Positions 28,354-39,187 of a stretch of 64,000 nt of DNA are shown in pieces (position 1 is the stretch's first letter; each line of letters begins with the position of its first letter). The notes beneath the pieces are model-generated. The model did not search any database, was not told the origin of the DNA, and saw only the letters and a list, made by a program, of their open reading frames with translations. The stretch comes from Myxococcales bacterium. GTDB taxonomy: Bacteria; Myxococcota_A; Polyangia; Haliangiales; Haliangiaceae. Both the position numbers and the translations under genes were made by a program. The DNA lies in contig JADJUW010000001.1 of assembly GCA_016716835.1 (NCBI GenBank), positions 806,001 to 870,000 on the forward strand, given 5' to 3'.

Positions 28354-29900
28354 ATGCATCACGACACCATCTTAGTCATCGATTTTGGCTCGCAATCACC
28401 CAGCTCATCGCGCGGCGCATTCGCGAGCTTGGGGTGTATTCCGAGATTCTGCCGTGTACCACGCCGCTAGCGACGATTGCCGCACGGGCACCCAAGGGGC
28501 TCGTGCTCTCGGGCGGACCTTCGTCGGTATACGATGAAGGCGCGCCATCGATTGATCCTGCGATCTATGAGCTTGGCTGCCCGGTGCTCGGGATTTGCTA
28601 CGGCGCGCAACTCACCGCCAAGCTACTCGGTGGCCATGTGACCGCCGCGACGCACCGCGAATACGGCCGCGCCGAAATCGCGGTCGAGCGGGGCGAGGGC
28701 GTCCTGGCGGCGCTGCCGGCGGGCTCGACGACGTCGGTGTGGATGTCGCATGGTGACCACGTCGAGCGCGTCCCCGAGGGCTTTGTGCGCACCGCGAGCT
28801 CGGCCAACTGTCCGTGGGCGGCGTTTCATAACGACGCGCGGGGCATCTATTGCCTGCAATTTCACCCCGAAGTGGTGCACACCGAACGCGGCAAAGAGAT
28901 TGTTAGCGCGTTCGTGCTCAGCATCTGCAAGGCGGCGGCCACGTGGTCGATGGCCTCGTTCGTGGATGCGGCGATCGCGAACATCAGGCAGCAGGTCGGC
29001 GACCGCGGCAAGGTCATCATGGGCCTCTCGGGCGGCGTCGATTCTTCGATCGCCGCGGCCTTGCTTCATCGCGCCATTGGCGATCGCCTGGTGTGCATCT
29101 TTGTCGACAATGGCCTCTTGCGGCAAGACGAGCGCCACACGGTCGAGGCGACCTATCGCAAGCACTTTCCGGTCGATCTGCGCGTCATCGATGCGACGGC
29201 TGCCTTTCTCGAGGCGCTGGCCGGCCTCACCGACCCCGAGCTTAAGCGCAAGGCGATTGGTCGCGTCTTCATTGAGGTGTTCGAGCAGCAGGCGCGCAAA
29301 ATTGAAGGCGCGGCATTTTTGGGCCAGGGCACGCTTTATCCCGATGTGATCGAATCGGTGTCGTTCAAGGGCCCAAGCGTGGTGATCAAGTCGCATCACA
29401 ACGTCGGTGGTTTGCCCGAGCGCATGAAGCTGGCGCTCGTTGAACCGTTGCGCGAGCTCTTCAAAGATGAGGTGCGTGCGCTCGGCGAAACCCTTGGCGT
29501 GCCGCACGAAATGGTGTGGCGGCAGCCGTTTCCGGGACCGGGGCTCGCGGTGCGTTGCATCGGCGCGATCACGGCGCCGCGCCTTGAGGTGCTGCGACGG
29601 GCCGACGCCATCATCGAGCAAGAGATCCGCAAGGCCGGCCTCTACGACAAGATCTGGCAATCCTTTGGCGTGTTGTTGCCGGTCAAGTCAGTGGGCGTTA
29701 TGGGCGATGCGCGCACGTATGAAGAGGTGTTGTCGCTGCGCGCCGTGACCTCGCAAGACGGCATGACCGCCGATTGGGTGCCGTTGCCCTATGAGGTGCT
29801 CGGCGCCATCTCCAGTCGAGTCATCAACGAAGTCCGAGGCATCAACCGCGTGCTCTACGATATAACCTCCAAGCCGCCGGGAACTATCGAATGGGAGTAG
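28354..29900 (+). CDS. guaA: GMP synthase (glutamine-hydrolysing), one frameshift
   Basis: Converts XMP to GMP using glutamine and ATP. It starts MHHDTILVIDFGSQ at ATG 28354. The next codons should read YTQLIARRIRELGVYSEI, but one base is missing at about 28396-28398, so the rest reads in the +2 frame. From there on the enzyme is complete: GICYGAQLTAKLLGG (Cys nucleophile), CLQFHPEVVHTERG (His/Glu), the ATP pyrophosphatase loop GLSGGVDSSIAAALLH, SHHNVGGLPERMKL and the C-terminal IEWE end. The deletion sits inside an almost invariant motif of an important enzyme, so a sequence error is likelier than loss. Confidence 0.93.
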
Positions 29901-30283
29901 CCACGCGGCGCGGCTCGCTTGCTTTAGTCGGCGCCATCTTGATGAGCGTCGCAGCTGTGGCGCTCGCCGACGGCGAGCTTCGCGCCACCGGGCGCGCGCC
30001 CGCGCTGCGCCTGGCACCCGATGCGCGCAGCTCGCTCGATGTTGCGCTGCGCACCGCGCACGCGGCTGCCGTTACAGACTTGGTCGCGGCGGCCACCGCG
30101 CTCGTTTCGCCAAAGGTTGCGATGGCGCCAGCTGCATTGGCTCGCCTGGCGTGGATTTGTGAGCGCGCACCGGCAGAGGTCGTCGGCAACCCCGACGGCT
30201 CGGCGGTGGTGACGCTCACGCTTCCCGCCGCGACCGTGGCGTCGTTGCGCAGCGGCCCGCGCCGCGTCGCCGAGGTCAAATAG
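29891..30283 (+). CDS. Predicted exported protein (unknown)
   Basis: A 130-residue protein whose ATG overlaps the last codons of guaA by ten bases, implying translational coupling. The N-terminus is a signal peptide (RRGSLALVGAILMSVAAVALADG). The mature part is Ala-rich and helical (LDVALRTAHAAAVTDLVAAA) with a short beta end (SAVVTLTLPAATVASL). I recognise no family. It is followed directly by the PEGA lipoprotein gene (overlapping TAGTG), suggesting that both act at the envelope, although they sit in a purine operon. Confidence 0.6.
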   Translation: MGVATRRGSLALVGAILMSVAAVALADGELRATGRAPALRLAPDARSSLDVALRTAHAAAVTDLVAAATALVSPKVAMAPAALARLAWICERAPAEVVGNPDGSAVVTLTLPAATVASLRSGPRRVAEVK

Positions 30284-30618
30284 TGCGATACGCTTCGCCC
30301 CAAGCGATGGTCTTGGCCTTGGCGGTCGCAGGTGCGTGTACGAGACCGGCGGCCACGTCGCGACCGGCCGCCAAAGTCGTGATTGAGGTAATTGCCTCGC
30401 CGCCCGATGCCGAGATCTGGGTCGATGGTCGCTACGTGGCGACGGTGGCCGAGGCGGTTGGCGGCCTGCGCGTACCCGTGGGGGTGCATGAGGTCGAAAT
30501 CACGCGCGAGGGCTATTACCCATATCTCGTGGTCGTCGACGTCGTCGAGGCAGCGGCACCCCCACCGCGCATCGAGGCCACGCTTTTTCCGGTCGTGCGC
30601 GAGCCGCCGCGTCCTTAA
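30283..30618 (+). CDS. PEGA-domain lipoprotein
   Basis: A 111-residue protein with GTG start overlapping the preceding stop by one base. It has a lipoprotein signal (MVLALAVAGACTR) and one PEGA-type domain: IEVIASPPDAEIWVDGRYVAT, then VPVGVHEVEITREGYYPY. The hallmark SxPxxAxVxVDGxxxGxTPxxV and G-x-H-x-V-x-V-x-x-x-G-Y pattern is kept, but PxPxxx is shortened. PEGA domains are common in surface and kinase-linked proteins of myxobacteria and probably bind or space proteins at the envelope. It lies 19 bases upstream of the permease gene. Confidence 0.8.
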   Translation: MRYASPQAMVLALAVAGACTRPAATSRPAAKVVIEVIASPPDAEIWVDGRYVATVAEAVGGLRVPVGVHEVEITREGYYPYLVVVDVVEAAAPPPRIEATLFPVVREPPRP

Positions 30619-30637
30619 ACTGTGCCAAAACTGCCGC

Positions 30638-31828
30638 ATGGAACAGCCCAAGGTCCCCGCGACGCCCATCTCAGTCGTTGGCCCGTGGCGGTGGTTGGCA
30701 ATCTGCGCCCTGGTGGTCGTGAGCTATTACGTCGTCGCATTCCTCGCCGACATCCTGGCGCCCGTGCTCGCCGCCCTCGGCCTGGCCTACCTCATGTCAC
30801 CGCTATGCGACGCGCTGGTAAGGCGAGGTCTCTCGCGCTCGGTCGCCAGCTTCATCATTATTGGCATTATCTCGGCCATCGTGCCGGTCGCGATCGCGAT
30901 CGCGGTGCCGATGCTAGCCAACGACCTCATCGAATTCGTCGAAAAGCTGCCCGATTTGCTGAGCCGCGGCTCGCTGTGGATCAATAGTCAATTTCACACC
31001 CAGCTGCCGACGGATTGGACCGACATCGCCAACCTCGGCGCCATCATGGGACAGGCGGGCGACGCCAAGAGCATGGCGCGCGAGGCGGCGACGGCGGCGC
31101 TCGGTGGCATCTTCTCGATCCTTGGCTTCTTGGGCCTGCTGCTGGTGGTGCCGGTGTTTGCCTATTATTTCTTGGTCGACTGGCCCAATATCCAGCAGCG
31201 CATCTTACACGCGATTCCGCCGCGGCGGCGGCAGCGTGCCATCGAGCTTGGGCGCGAGGTCAACGCCATCATCGCCGGCTGGGCGCGCGGCCAGTCGACG
31301 GTGGTGCTGATTCTCGCGGTGCTTTACTCGGTGGGCTACTCCCTCGCGGGGCTTGATTTTGCGTTGCCGGTCGGCGCGCTCGCCGGCGTGCTGACCGTCA
31401 TCCCCTACATCGGCCCGATTTTTGGCGGCGTCGTCGCGGTGCTGGTGGCGCTGGCGCAGGGCGGTAGCATTGACCTGCTGGCGGGCGTCGCGATCGTGAT
31501 TGGCGTCGGCCAGCTGGTCGAGTCATTCTACCTCACGCCAAAAATTGTCGGACACAGCGTCGGCATCTCGGAATCAGCCGCGCTGCTCGCGGTCATCGTT
31601 GGCGGCAACCTGTTTGGCTTTGTCGGCATCTTGCTCGCGGTGCCGCTGGCCGCCACCGTGCGCGTGCTCATCTCGATCTACTACCGCAAATACGAACACA
31701 GCGATTTCTACGGCGATGAGGCCGATGCCCACGTGACGGTGACCCCCGCCATGGAGGCGGTGATGGTGGAGCCCGTGCTCCCCCACGCCGGCGACCACGT
31801 CACCGAGTCGCCTAGCGACAAGGCTTGA
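30638..31828 (+). CDS. AI-2E family (PerM/YhhQ-type) transporter
   Basis: A 396-residue inner-membrane protein starting at ATG 30638. It shows about eight hydrophobic segments, such as WLAICALVVVSYYVVAFLADI, ASFIIIGIISAIVPVAIAIAV and GLLLVVPVFAYYFLVDW. It also has the hallmark PPRRRQRAIELGREVNAIIAGWARGQ and the family motif in ALAGVLTVIPYIGPIFGGV. The region QLVESFYLTPKIVGHSVGIS is the conserved C-terminal loop. PerM family members (formerly named for AI-2 export) include efflux proteins; the substrate is uncertain. It is convergent with ychF, 9 bases apart. Confidence 0.9.
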   Translation: MEQPKVPATPISVVGPWRWLAICALVVVSYYVVAFLADILAPVLAALGLAYLMSPLCDALVRRGLSRSVASFIIIGIISAIVPVAIAIAVPMLANDLIEFVEKLPDLLSRGSLWINSQFHTQLPTDWTDIANLGAIMGQAGDAKSMAREAATAALGGIFSILGFLGLLLVVPVFAYYFLVDWPNIQQRILHAIPPRRRQRAIELGREVNAIIAGWARGQSTVVLILAVLYSVGYSLAGLDFALPVGALAGVLTVIPYIGPIFGGVVAVLVALAQGGSIDLLAGVAIVIGVGQLVESFYLTPKIVGHSVGISESAALLAVIVGGNLFGFVGILLAVPLAATVRVLISIYYRKYEHSDFYGDEADAHVTVTPAMEAVMVEPVLPHAGDHVTESPSDKA

Positions 31829-31837
31829 CCTCAGGTC

Positions 31838-32932
31838 CTACACATTAAACAGGAAGTGCATGATGTCGCCGTCCTGCACTTCGTAGGTCTTGCCTTCCAT
31901 GCGCAGCCGGCCGGCGGCCTTGAGCGCGGCCTCGCTGTGGTGGGTCTCGAGATCTTCGAGCGAGTAGACCTGGGCGCGGATAAAGCCTTTTTCGAAGTCG
32001 GTGTGAATGACGCCCGCGGCTTCGGGGGCTAGCGCGCCCTTGCGAATTGTCCATGCGCGCACTTCTTTTTCGCCGGCGGTAAAATACGACTGCAAGCCGA
32101 GCAGGCGATAACATTCACGCGCCAGCGTGGCCAACGCGGGTTCTTTGAGGCCATAAGAGCCAAGCAGCTCGCTGCGCTCTTCGGGGCTGCAGTCGGCGAG
32201 CTCGGCCTCGATCTTGCCGCACAAAATCACCATGCCGGCGCCCTCTGTGCGGGCGCGCGCGGCCACGGCCTCGCTCCATGCATTGCCACCCGGCAGGTCT
32301 TCCTCGCCGACGTTGCAGACATAGAGCACCGGCTTGGTGGTGAGCAGACCAAAGGTGCTGGCCATGGCGCGCTCGTCGTCGGTCATGTCTAAGTTGCGCA
32401 CCGACTTGCCGCTCTGCAGATGCGCGCCAATTTTTTCGCACAGCGCAAACTCGATCTTGGCTTCTTTGTTGCCGGTCTTGGCCAGGCCCGAGGCCTTCTT
32501 GGTCCGCTTTTCGAGCGACTCCGCGTCGGCGAGCACCAGCTCGAGCTCGATAATTTCAATATCGCGCATCGGATCGACCGAGCCCGCGACATGCACGACG
32601 TCGCCGTCTTTGAAGCAGCGCACCATCATCAAGATGGCGCTGGTCTCGCGGATGTTAGCGAGGAATTTATTGCCCAGACCTTCGCCCTGCGACGCGCCCT
32701 TGACCAGGCCAGCGATATCGACAATTTCGACCGCGGCGGGGATGACTTTTTGCGTCTTAACGTACTTCTGAATGCGGTCCATCCGGGCGTCCGGCACCGG
32801 CACGATGCCGACATTGGGGTCAATGGTGCAAAATGGGTAGTTAGCCGCCTCGGCCTTGCCCGAGGTGAGCGCATTAAACACGGTGCTCTTGCCTACGTTT
32901 GGAAGCCCGACGATGCCAACGGATAACGCCAT
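31838..32932 (-). CDS. ychF: Redox-regulated ATPase YchF (Obg-family)
   Basis: A 364-residue P-loop NTPase that hydrolyses ATP rather than GTP and binds ribosomes. It begins MALSVGIVGLPNVGKSTVFNAL at ATG 32932; an upstream in-frame ATG at 32968 adds 12 non-homologous residues. Motifs are G1 GLPNVGKS, ANYPFCTIDPNVG, DIAGLVKGASQGEGLGN (G3), the coiled-coil domain, and the C-terminal TGS domain with FTAGEKEVRAWTI. The NxxE motif (CNVGEED) replaces NKxD as in YchF. It is complete and monocistronic. Confidence 0.95.
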   Translation of the reverse strand: MALSVGIVGLPNVGKSTVFNALTSGKAEAANYPFCTIDPNVGIVPVPDARMDRIQKYVKTQKVIPAAVEIVDIAGLVKGASQGEGLGNKFLANIRETSAILMMVRCFKDGDVVHVAGSVDPMRDIEIIELELVLADAESLEKRTKKASGLAKTGNKEAKIEFALCEKIGAHLQSGKSVRNLDMTDDERAMASTFGLLTTKPVLYVCNVGEEDLPGGNAWSEAVAARARTEGAGMVILCGKIEAELADCSPEERSELLGSYGLKEPALATLARECYRLLGLQSYFTAGEKEVRAWTIRKGALAPEAAGVIHTDFEKGFIRAQVYSLEDLETHHSEAALKAAGRLRMEGKTYEVQDGDIMHFLFNV

Positions 32933-33009
32933 GGGCCCACTGGTACCCGGATTTGGCGCCTTTCGCAACCGGTTCGGCGGCCACCGCCTGGCATGCTAGG
33001 CTGCCTGCG

Positions 33010-33845
33010 ATGAAAACGATTCTCGTCACGGGTTCGACCGACGGCATTGGCAAGGCGACGGCCATCGCGCTCGCCAGGCTTGGGCATCGCGTCATCGTCC
33101 ACGGGCGCAATCAGCCGCGCGTGCAAGCCGCGGTGGCAGAGGTGCGCTCGGCGGTGCCGGGGGCAGCGCCACTGGCCGTGAGTTTTGATCTCGGGCGCCT
33201 GGCGTCGGTGAGGACCGGTGCCGCGGACGTACTTGGGTTGTTGGCGGGCGCACCGCTGCATGTGCTCATCAACAATGCGGGTATTTTCGCCAGCGAGCGC
33301 GAGGTCACCGGTGATGGCAACGAGCTATCATTCCAAGTGAATCATCTCGCGGCGGTCTTGCTCACCGAATTGCTCATGCCCGCGCTGCTCGCCGCGGCGC
33401 CAGGGCGCGTCATCAACGTCGCCTCGATCGCGCATACCAGGGGCGAGCTCCATCGCGGCGACTTGACCTTGGCAAGCAGCTTCACCGGTTACGCCGCCTA
33501 TGCACAAAGCAAGCTCGCCAACGTGCTGCATGCGCGCGCGCTGGCTGCGGCCTATGAGCCGCCGCGGCTCCTCGCGTATTCGCTGCACCGGGCGTGATCA
33601 GCACCAAGCTGCTCAAGGCCGGCTTTGCCGCGCGTGGTGCGGAGGTCGAGAGCGGCGCGACGACCAGCGTATGGCTTGCGACAGCGGATGGCGCCGACGT
33701 CGCGGCCTTGCCAAGCGGCGGCTACGTTGCGCAAGGCGTTTTGACGCCGCCAAGCCACGCGGCGCAAGATGATGAGCTGCGCGATTGGCTATGGCGGGTC
33801 AGCCGCGAACTAGTACAGCTGCCGTCGCACGCACTCAGTAGCTGA
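33010..33845 (+). CDS. Short-chain dehydrogenase/reductase, one frameshift
   Basis: An NAD(P)-dependent Rossmann oxidoreductase of the retinol-dehydrogenase-like type. It reads MKTILVTGSTDGIGKATAIA (TGxxxGIG), LINNAGIFASE (NNAG), INVASIAHTRGE (Ser) and FTGYAAYAQSKLANVLHARA (YxxxK). At about 33587-33591 (AYSLH[P]G) one C appears lost from a CCC run, so the frame ends in a false stop. The rest, VISTKLLKAGFAARGAEVE to the end, continues in the other frame. With the base restored the protein is a full-length SDR of about 280 residues. The substrate is unknown. Its end overlaps the convergent pseudokinase gene by 11 bases. Confidence 0.85.
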
Positions 33846-35580
33846 TCGGAAACGACACATTCGTTCGGCGCCCGTTGATGGCGGGGAAGCGCATTTGCCG
33901 CACGACGCCCGCAATGCACGAGGTCAGCCCGCCTCCGGCCTGATCGTTGACGCGCACACTCCCCGGCACGCCAGTTGGGCCATCGATCGAAAAGGCAATG
34001 TTGGCGTGGCGCACGCCGCTGGCGCGCACGCAGCTGCCAAGCGGCCGCGCGTAACGCGAATAGACGTCGTAGATTTGCGACTGACTGAGTTTTTGGCTGC
34101 CCATGGAGTCGTCATCTTCGCCGTCGCCCGACATGTCGAGCGTGGCGACATCAGAGGTGCCGGGCACGCCCCCCGCCGAACCGGTGCGCTTGCCGCTAGG
34201 CCCGCGCTTGACATTTTTCGCCGCGGCGGCGGCTGCGGTGCCAGGGTTATTTGCCTGGGCGGGGTCGCCAGCTTTCGCGGGGCCCGTATTGGTCGCTACC
34301 TCGGTCGTTGGCGCCATCGGCGTAATCTCCGCGACGCTTGGAGGCGGCAACGGCGGCAAAGCCTTTTTTTCCGGTATGGACGCATAGACCAACACCGCGA
34401 CGATGGCCGCGCCCGCCAGCGCGCCCAGGCCAAGCACGCGTTGGTTGCGTGTCTTGCGCGAGGTAGCGGCCGCGGCCGCCTGCGCAGCGCGCTGCACGGC
34501 CAGCCGTTGGGCGGCGGCGGTGGCGCGCGCGGCGAGCAGCGGATGTTCGCCAACGGCGCACTTGCGGCCGTCGAACTGGTCGGTGATTTCATGCGTTGCC
34601 GCGATGTCGCCGCGATCGATCTGCGCGGCGATGTCGGCGAGCGTGTAGGGTCCGTAGTCGAGGCGTTCCTTCGTGACGAGCCATCGCTCGCTGTCGTCAC
34701 TCGGTGCGGCGCGCTTATTGCGAGCCGGTGGGGCGCGCTCGCCGCTGGTGCTCGGCGCCTGAGCCGCTTGTCCCAGCGCCTCCTGCACCAGCTCGCCAAA
34801 GACCCGCAGCGAGCCAAACCGCTTGGAAGGCTCACCCGCACAGGCGCGCGCGATGAGCTGGTCAACGGTCTCGCCGAGCTCAGGACGGATATCGCTGGGG
34901 CGAGGCCCGCCGCGCACCAGCGGCGTGGCGGTCAGCAAAAAATAGCATAAGGCACCGAGGCCAAACACGTCAGACGCTTCGCTGGCGGGCGAACCGTTGG
35001 CGACCTCGGGCGCTACGCAGAAGGGTGCGGCCAGGCGCCCACTGCCCACCGCGTGGCAAATGGCGGGCGCCAACGCGAGGTCAAGCCACACCAGCTGCGA
35101 ACCTGGCAGCAGCCAGAGCGAGGCCGGCGTGATGGCCCCATGGATTCCGGCCGATTTTAGGCTTTCAAATAATTGGGCGATGATGGTGGCGACGGCATCG
35201 GCCGGCAAGGGGCCGCGCGCCGCGACGACATCTTGCAGCGGCGAGCCGCCAGGCAACGTAGAGGCGAGGTCGAGGTCGCCATGAAAGTCAAGGTCGGCGC
35301 TGGCATGGCAAAGCGCTATGTCACGCCGCTCGCCCAGCGCGCCGAGGCGCGCAACGCCCACGGACAATAGCTCGAGCGACGTCGACGACGAGGTCAACGC
35401 GTCGTCGAGCCGCAGCGCGCGGCCATGCTGGTAGTGCAGGGCGTACCCAACGCCGTGCAACACGCCCGTCGTTGCACGCGGCGCGACCGCGGAACTCTTT
35501 GTGCCCGGCCCGCCGCGCGCGCTGCGATCGGTAGCCGGTGTTGCTTGCGGCCGCTTGGCCGCCGTGGGCGGTGAACTCAT
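33835..35580 (-). CDS. Pseudokinase with GYF-like domain, one TM helix and AgmX/TonB-like C-terminus
   Basis: A 581-residue protein. Residues about 40-285 form a kinase-like domain with a degenerate catalytic loop: no VAIK lysine, and HGAITPASLWLL where HRDxxxxN should be; there is no DFG (WLDLALA). The APE-type helix segment SDVFGLGALCYFLLTATPL is kept. Next (about 300-355) is a GYF_2-like domain (WLVTKERLDYGPYTLADIAAQI). A single TM helix follows (GLGALAGAAIVAVLVYAS, about 388-406), then a low-complexity linker, then about 80 residues (SQSQIYDVYSRYARPLGSCV to FPAINGRRTNVSFPI) like the C-terminal domain of AgmX/TonB-type energy-coupled motility proteins. Probably a non-catalytic scaffold spanning the inner membrane. 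Confidence 0.8.
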   Translation of the reverse strand: MSSPPTAAKRPQATPATDRSARGGPGTKSSAVAPRATTGVLHGVGYALHYQHGRALRLDDALTSSSTSLELLSVGVARLGALGERRDIALCHASADLDFHGDLDLASTLPGGSPLQDVVAARGPLPADAVATIIAQLFESLKSAGIHGAITPASLWLLPGSQLVWLDLALAPAICHAVGSGRLAAPFCVAPEVANGSPASEASDVFGLGALCYFLLTATPLVRGGPRPSDIRPELGETVDQLIARACAGEPSKRFGSLRVFGELVQEALGQAAQAPSTSGERAPPARNKRAAPSDDSERWLVTKERLDYGPYTLADIAAQIDRGDIAATHEITDQFDGRKCAVGEHPLLAARATAAAQRLAVQRAAQAAAAATSRKTRNQRVLGLGALAGAAIVAVLVYASIPEKKALPPLPPPSVAEITPMAPTTEVATNTGPAKAGDPAQANNPGTAAAAAAKNVKRGPSGKRTGSAGGVPGTSDVATLDMSGDGEDDDSMGSQKLSQSQIYDVYSRYARPLGSCVRASGVRHANIAFSIDGPTGVPGSVRVNDQAGGGLTSCIAGVVRQMRFPAINGRRTNVSFPISY

Positions 35581-35584
35581 ATAA

Positions 35585-35627
35585 CCGGCATTCCCACGGC
35601 TCTAGTCTACGTATCCCTAAATGCCGG
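35585..35627. repeat. Short inverted repeat between divergent genes
   Basis: CCGGCATT (35585-35592) and AATGCCGG (35620-35627) are exact inverted copies 27 bases apart in the 246-base gap between the pseudokinase and VanW genes. It could be an operator or a hairpin. There is no poly-T tract. Confidence 0.4.
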
Positions 35628-35826
35628 CGTCAATTTGCCGGTCACCTGATCGTGGAAAGATTGAATTGTCATGGCGTGGGCATGATGCATACATCAGGCA
35701 TCGTGGACATTGCCAGACATTCGCTTACAAGCGCGGGGCTAACGCGGGCCTCGAGATGAGCGGGAATAGATCGCGGCGCGCGTGCGTTCTTGCGGGTGAG
35801 TTGGTAAAATCCTGCTAGGCTTAGCC

Positions 35827-37146
35827 GTGGTTACTTCAAAGCACCCAAACCCGTCCGAACGCAAGGCCCGTCGGCTTTTCCTCGTGAGCGGCGTGTGTGC
35901 GTTCGCCGGTACCGCACTCTTGGTGGCGGCGGTCGTTGGCCCACGCGTGGCGCACCGCCGGTCGGCGACCGAGGTGGCGGCGAGCTCGGCAACGGGTTCG
36001 CAGGCGGCGCCGCGCGACGACGAGGCGTGGACGGCACGGCCAGCGGTGCTGTCGCTCGGTGAGAAGTCGTTCGAGCGCGCGTGGGGCGATTTGGGGGTGA
36101 CGACCAGCGACGGCGCGCGTGTCGACGTCGACCCGGCTAAGGCGAGGCAGGCCCTCTTAGAGATCAAGGGGCACGTCGACACCTTACCCACCGATGCCAT
36201 GCTCGATTTAGAGCGACGCGTCATCGTGCCTGAGCAAAACGGATTTGTGCTCGACGTCGAAGGTTCCCTGGTCGCGCTGACGTTGGCGGCTCGGCGTATG
36301 GAAGGTGCCGTGACCCTGGCGGGCAAGGCGATGCCGCCGTCGGTAACGACCTCGACGTTGGGCATTTCCGATATCTCGCATGTCCTGGCTTCGTACAAAA
36401 CCAACTTTTCGGTGAGCGACCGCGATCGCAATTTCAATCTCAAGCTCGCGGCGTCACATCTGCACGGGCTGGTAATCGCGCCGGGGCAACAAATATCATT
36501 TAACGAAGTCGTCGGCGATCGCACCGAGAAAACCGGCTATCGCGTCGCGCACGTCATCTCCGCGGGCGAAATGGTCGATGGCCTCGCCGGCGGCACCTGC
36601 CAGATATCGACGACGTTGTTTGGCGCGGCGTTTTTTGCCGGCCTTGATATTGTCAACACGACGACCCATTCGCGGCCGCTGGCATATGCCCCTATGGGCA
36701 TGGACGCCACCGTGACGTATCCCCACATTGATCTAAAGCTGAAAAACCCGTACGAGTTTCCCGTGGTCATTCGTTATCGCGTCGCCAATGGCGAGGCGCT
36801 CGTGGAAATTTTGGGCAAGCAGCGCCCCTACGAAAAAATCGTGTTTGAACGCGACATCATCGACCAGGTGCCATATGAAAAGCAAACGCGCGACGATCCG
36901 ATGCTCGCACTCGGCGACAAAAAGCTCGATCAGCCCGGGATGAACGGCTACAAGCTGCGGCGATATCGGCGGTTCTATCAAGATGGCAAGGTGGTGAAGT
37001 CTAACAAATGGGACATCACGTACCAGCCGGTGGTTGAGTACGTCAACGTCGGCACCAATCCGGCCAAGCCGCCGCCCACGGTGGCGCCGCCGGTGGAGTT
37101 TGAGCCCGCTAAGCCCAAGAACATGGCGACCAAGATCGCGCACTAG
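35827..37146 (+). CDS. VanW family protein
   Basis: A 439-residue protein starting with GTG. An N-terminal TM segment (LFLVSGVCAFAGTALLVAAVVG) is followed by a beta-rich region with two peptidoglycan-binding-4-like stretches (FVLDVEGSLVALTLAARRM). The VanW core is at about 220-345: APGQQISFNEVVGDRTEKTG, GGTCQISTTLFGAAFFAGLD (CQ-STT motif) and MGMDATVTYPHIDLKLKNPY. VanW domains occur beside vancomycin-resistance genes in Gram-positives and widely in envelope proteins, but their chemistry is unknown. It is a probable periplasmic membrane-anchored protein. Its C-terminus is Pro-rich. Confidence 0.85.
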   Translation: MVTSKHPNPSERKARRLFLVSGVCAFAGTALLVAAVVGPRVAHRRSATEVAASSATGSQAAPRDDEAWTARPAVLSLGEKSFERAWGDLGVTTSDGARVDVDPAKARQALLEIKGHVDTLPTDAMLDLERRVIVPEQNGFVLDVEGSLVALTLAARRMEGAVTLAGKAMPPSVTTSTLGISDISHVLASYKTNFSVSDRDRNFNLKLAASHLHGLVIAPGQQISFNEVVGDRTEKTGYRVAHVISAGEMVDGLAGGTCQISTTLFGAAFFAGLDIVNTTTHSRPLAYAPMGMDATVTYPHIDLKLKNPYEFPVVIRYRVANGEALVEILGKQRPYEKIVFERDIIDQVPYEKQTRDDPMLALGDKKLDQPGMNGYKLRRYRRFYQDGKVVKSNKWDITYQPVVEYVNVGTNPAKPPPTVAPPVEFEPAKPKNMATKIAH

Positions 37147-37161
37147 GCCGCGGCGAAGGCG

Positions 37162-39066
<1,905 letters not shown>

Positions 39067-39187
39067 GGTCATGCTCGTATTATCGGGCGCGACGCGTCCG
39101 CGTTGCGTAAATACGATTTCACGCAACCGGCGGCTTTGGCCGCTGATAACAGGACATGGCGATCTTGCAGCAGGCGATGGGCTGGCA

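Noticed and set aside
34103..34387. Gly/Ala-rich frame antisense to the pseudokinase linker
   Set aside because: Low-complexity reverse of the linker coding; no start support.
35633..35720. Extra copies of the GCCGG motif as an operator array
   Set aside because: Only two or three weak matches in GC-rich DNA; chance is likely.
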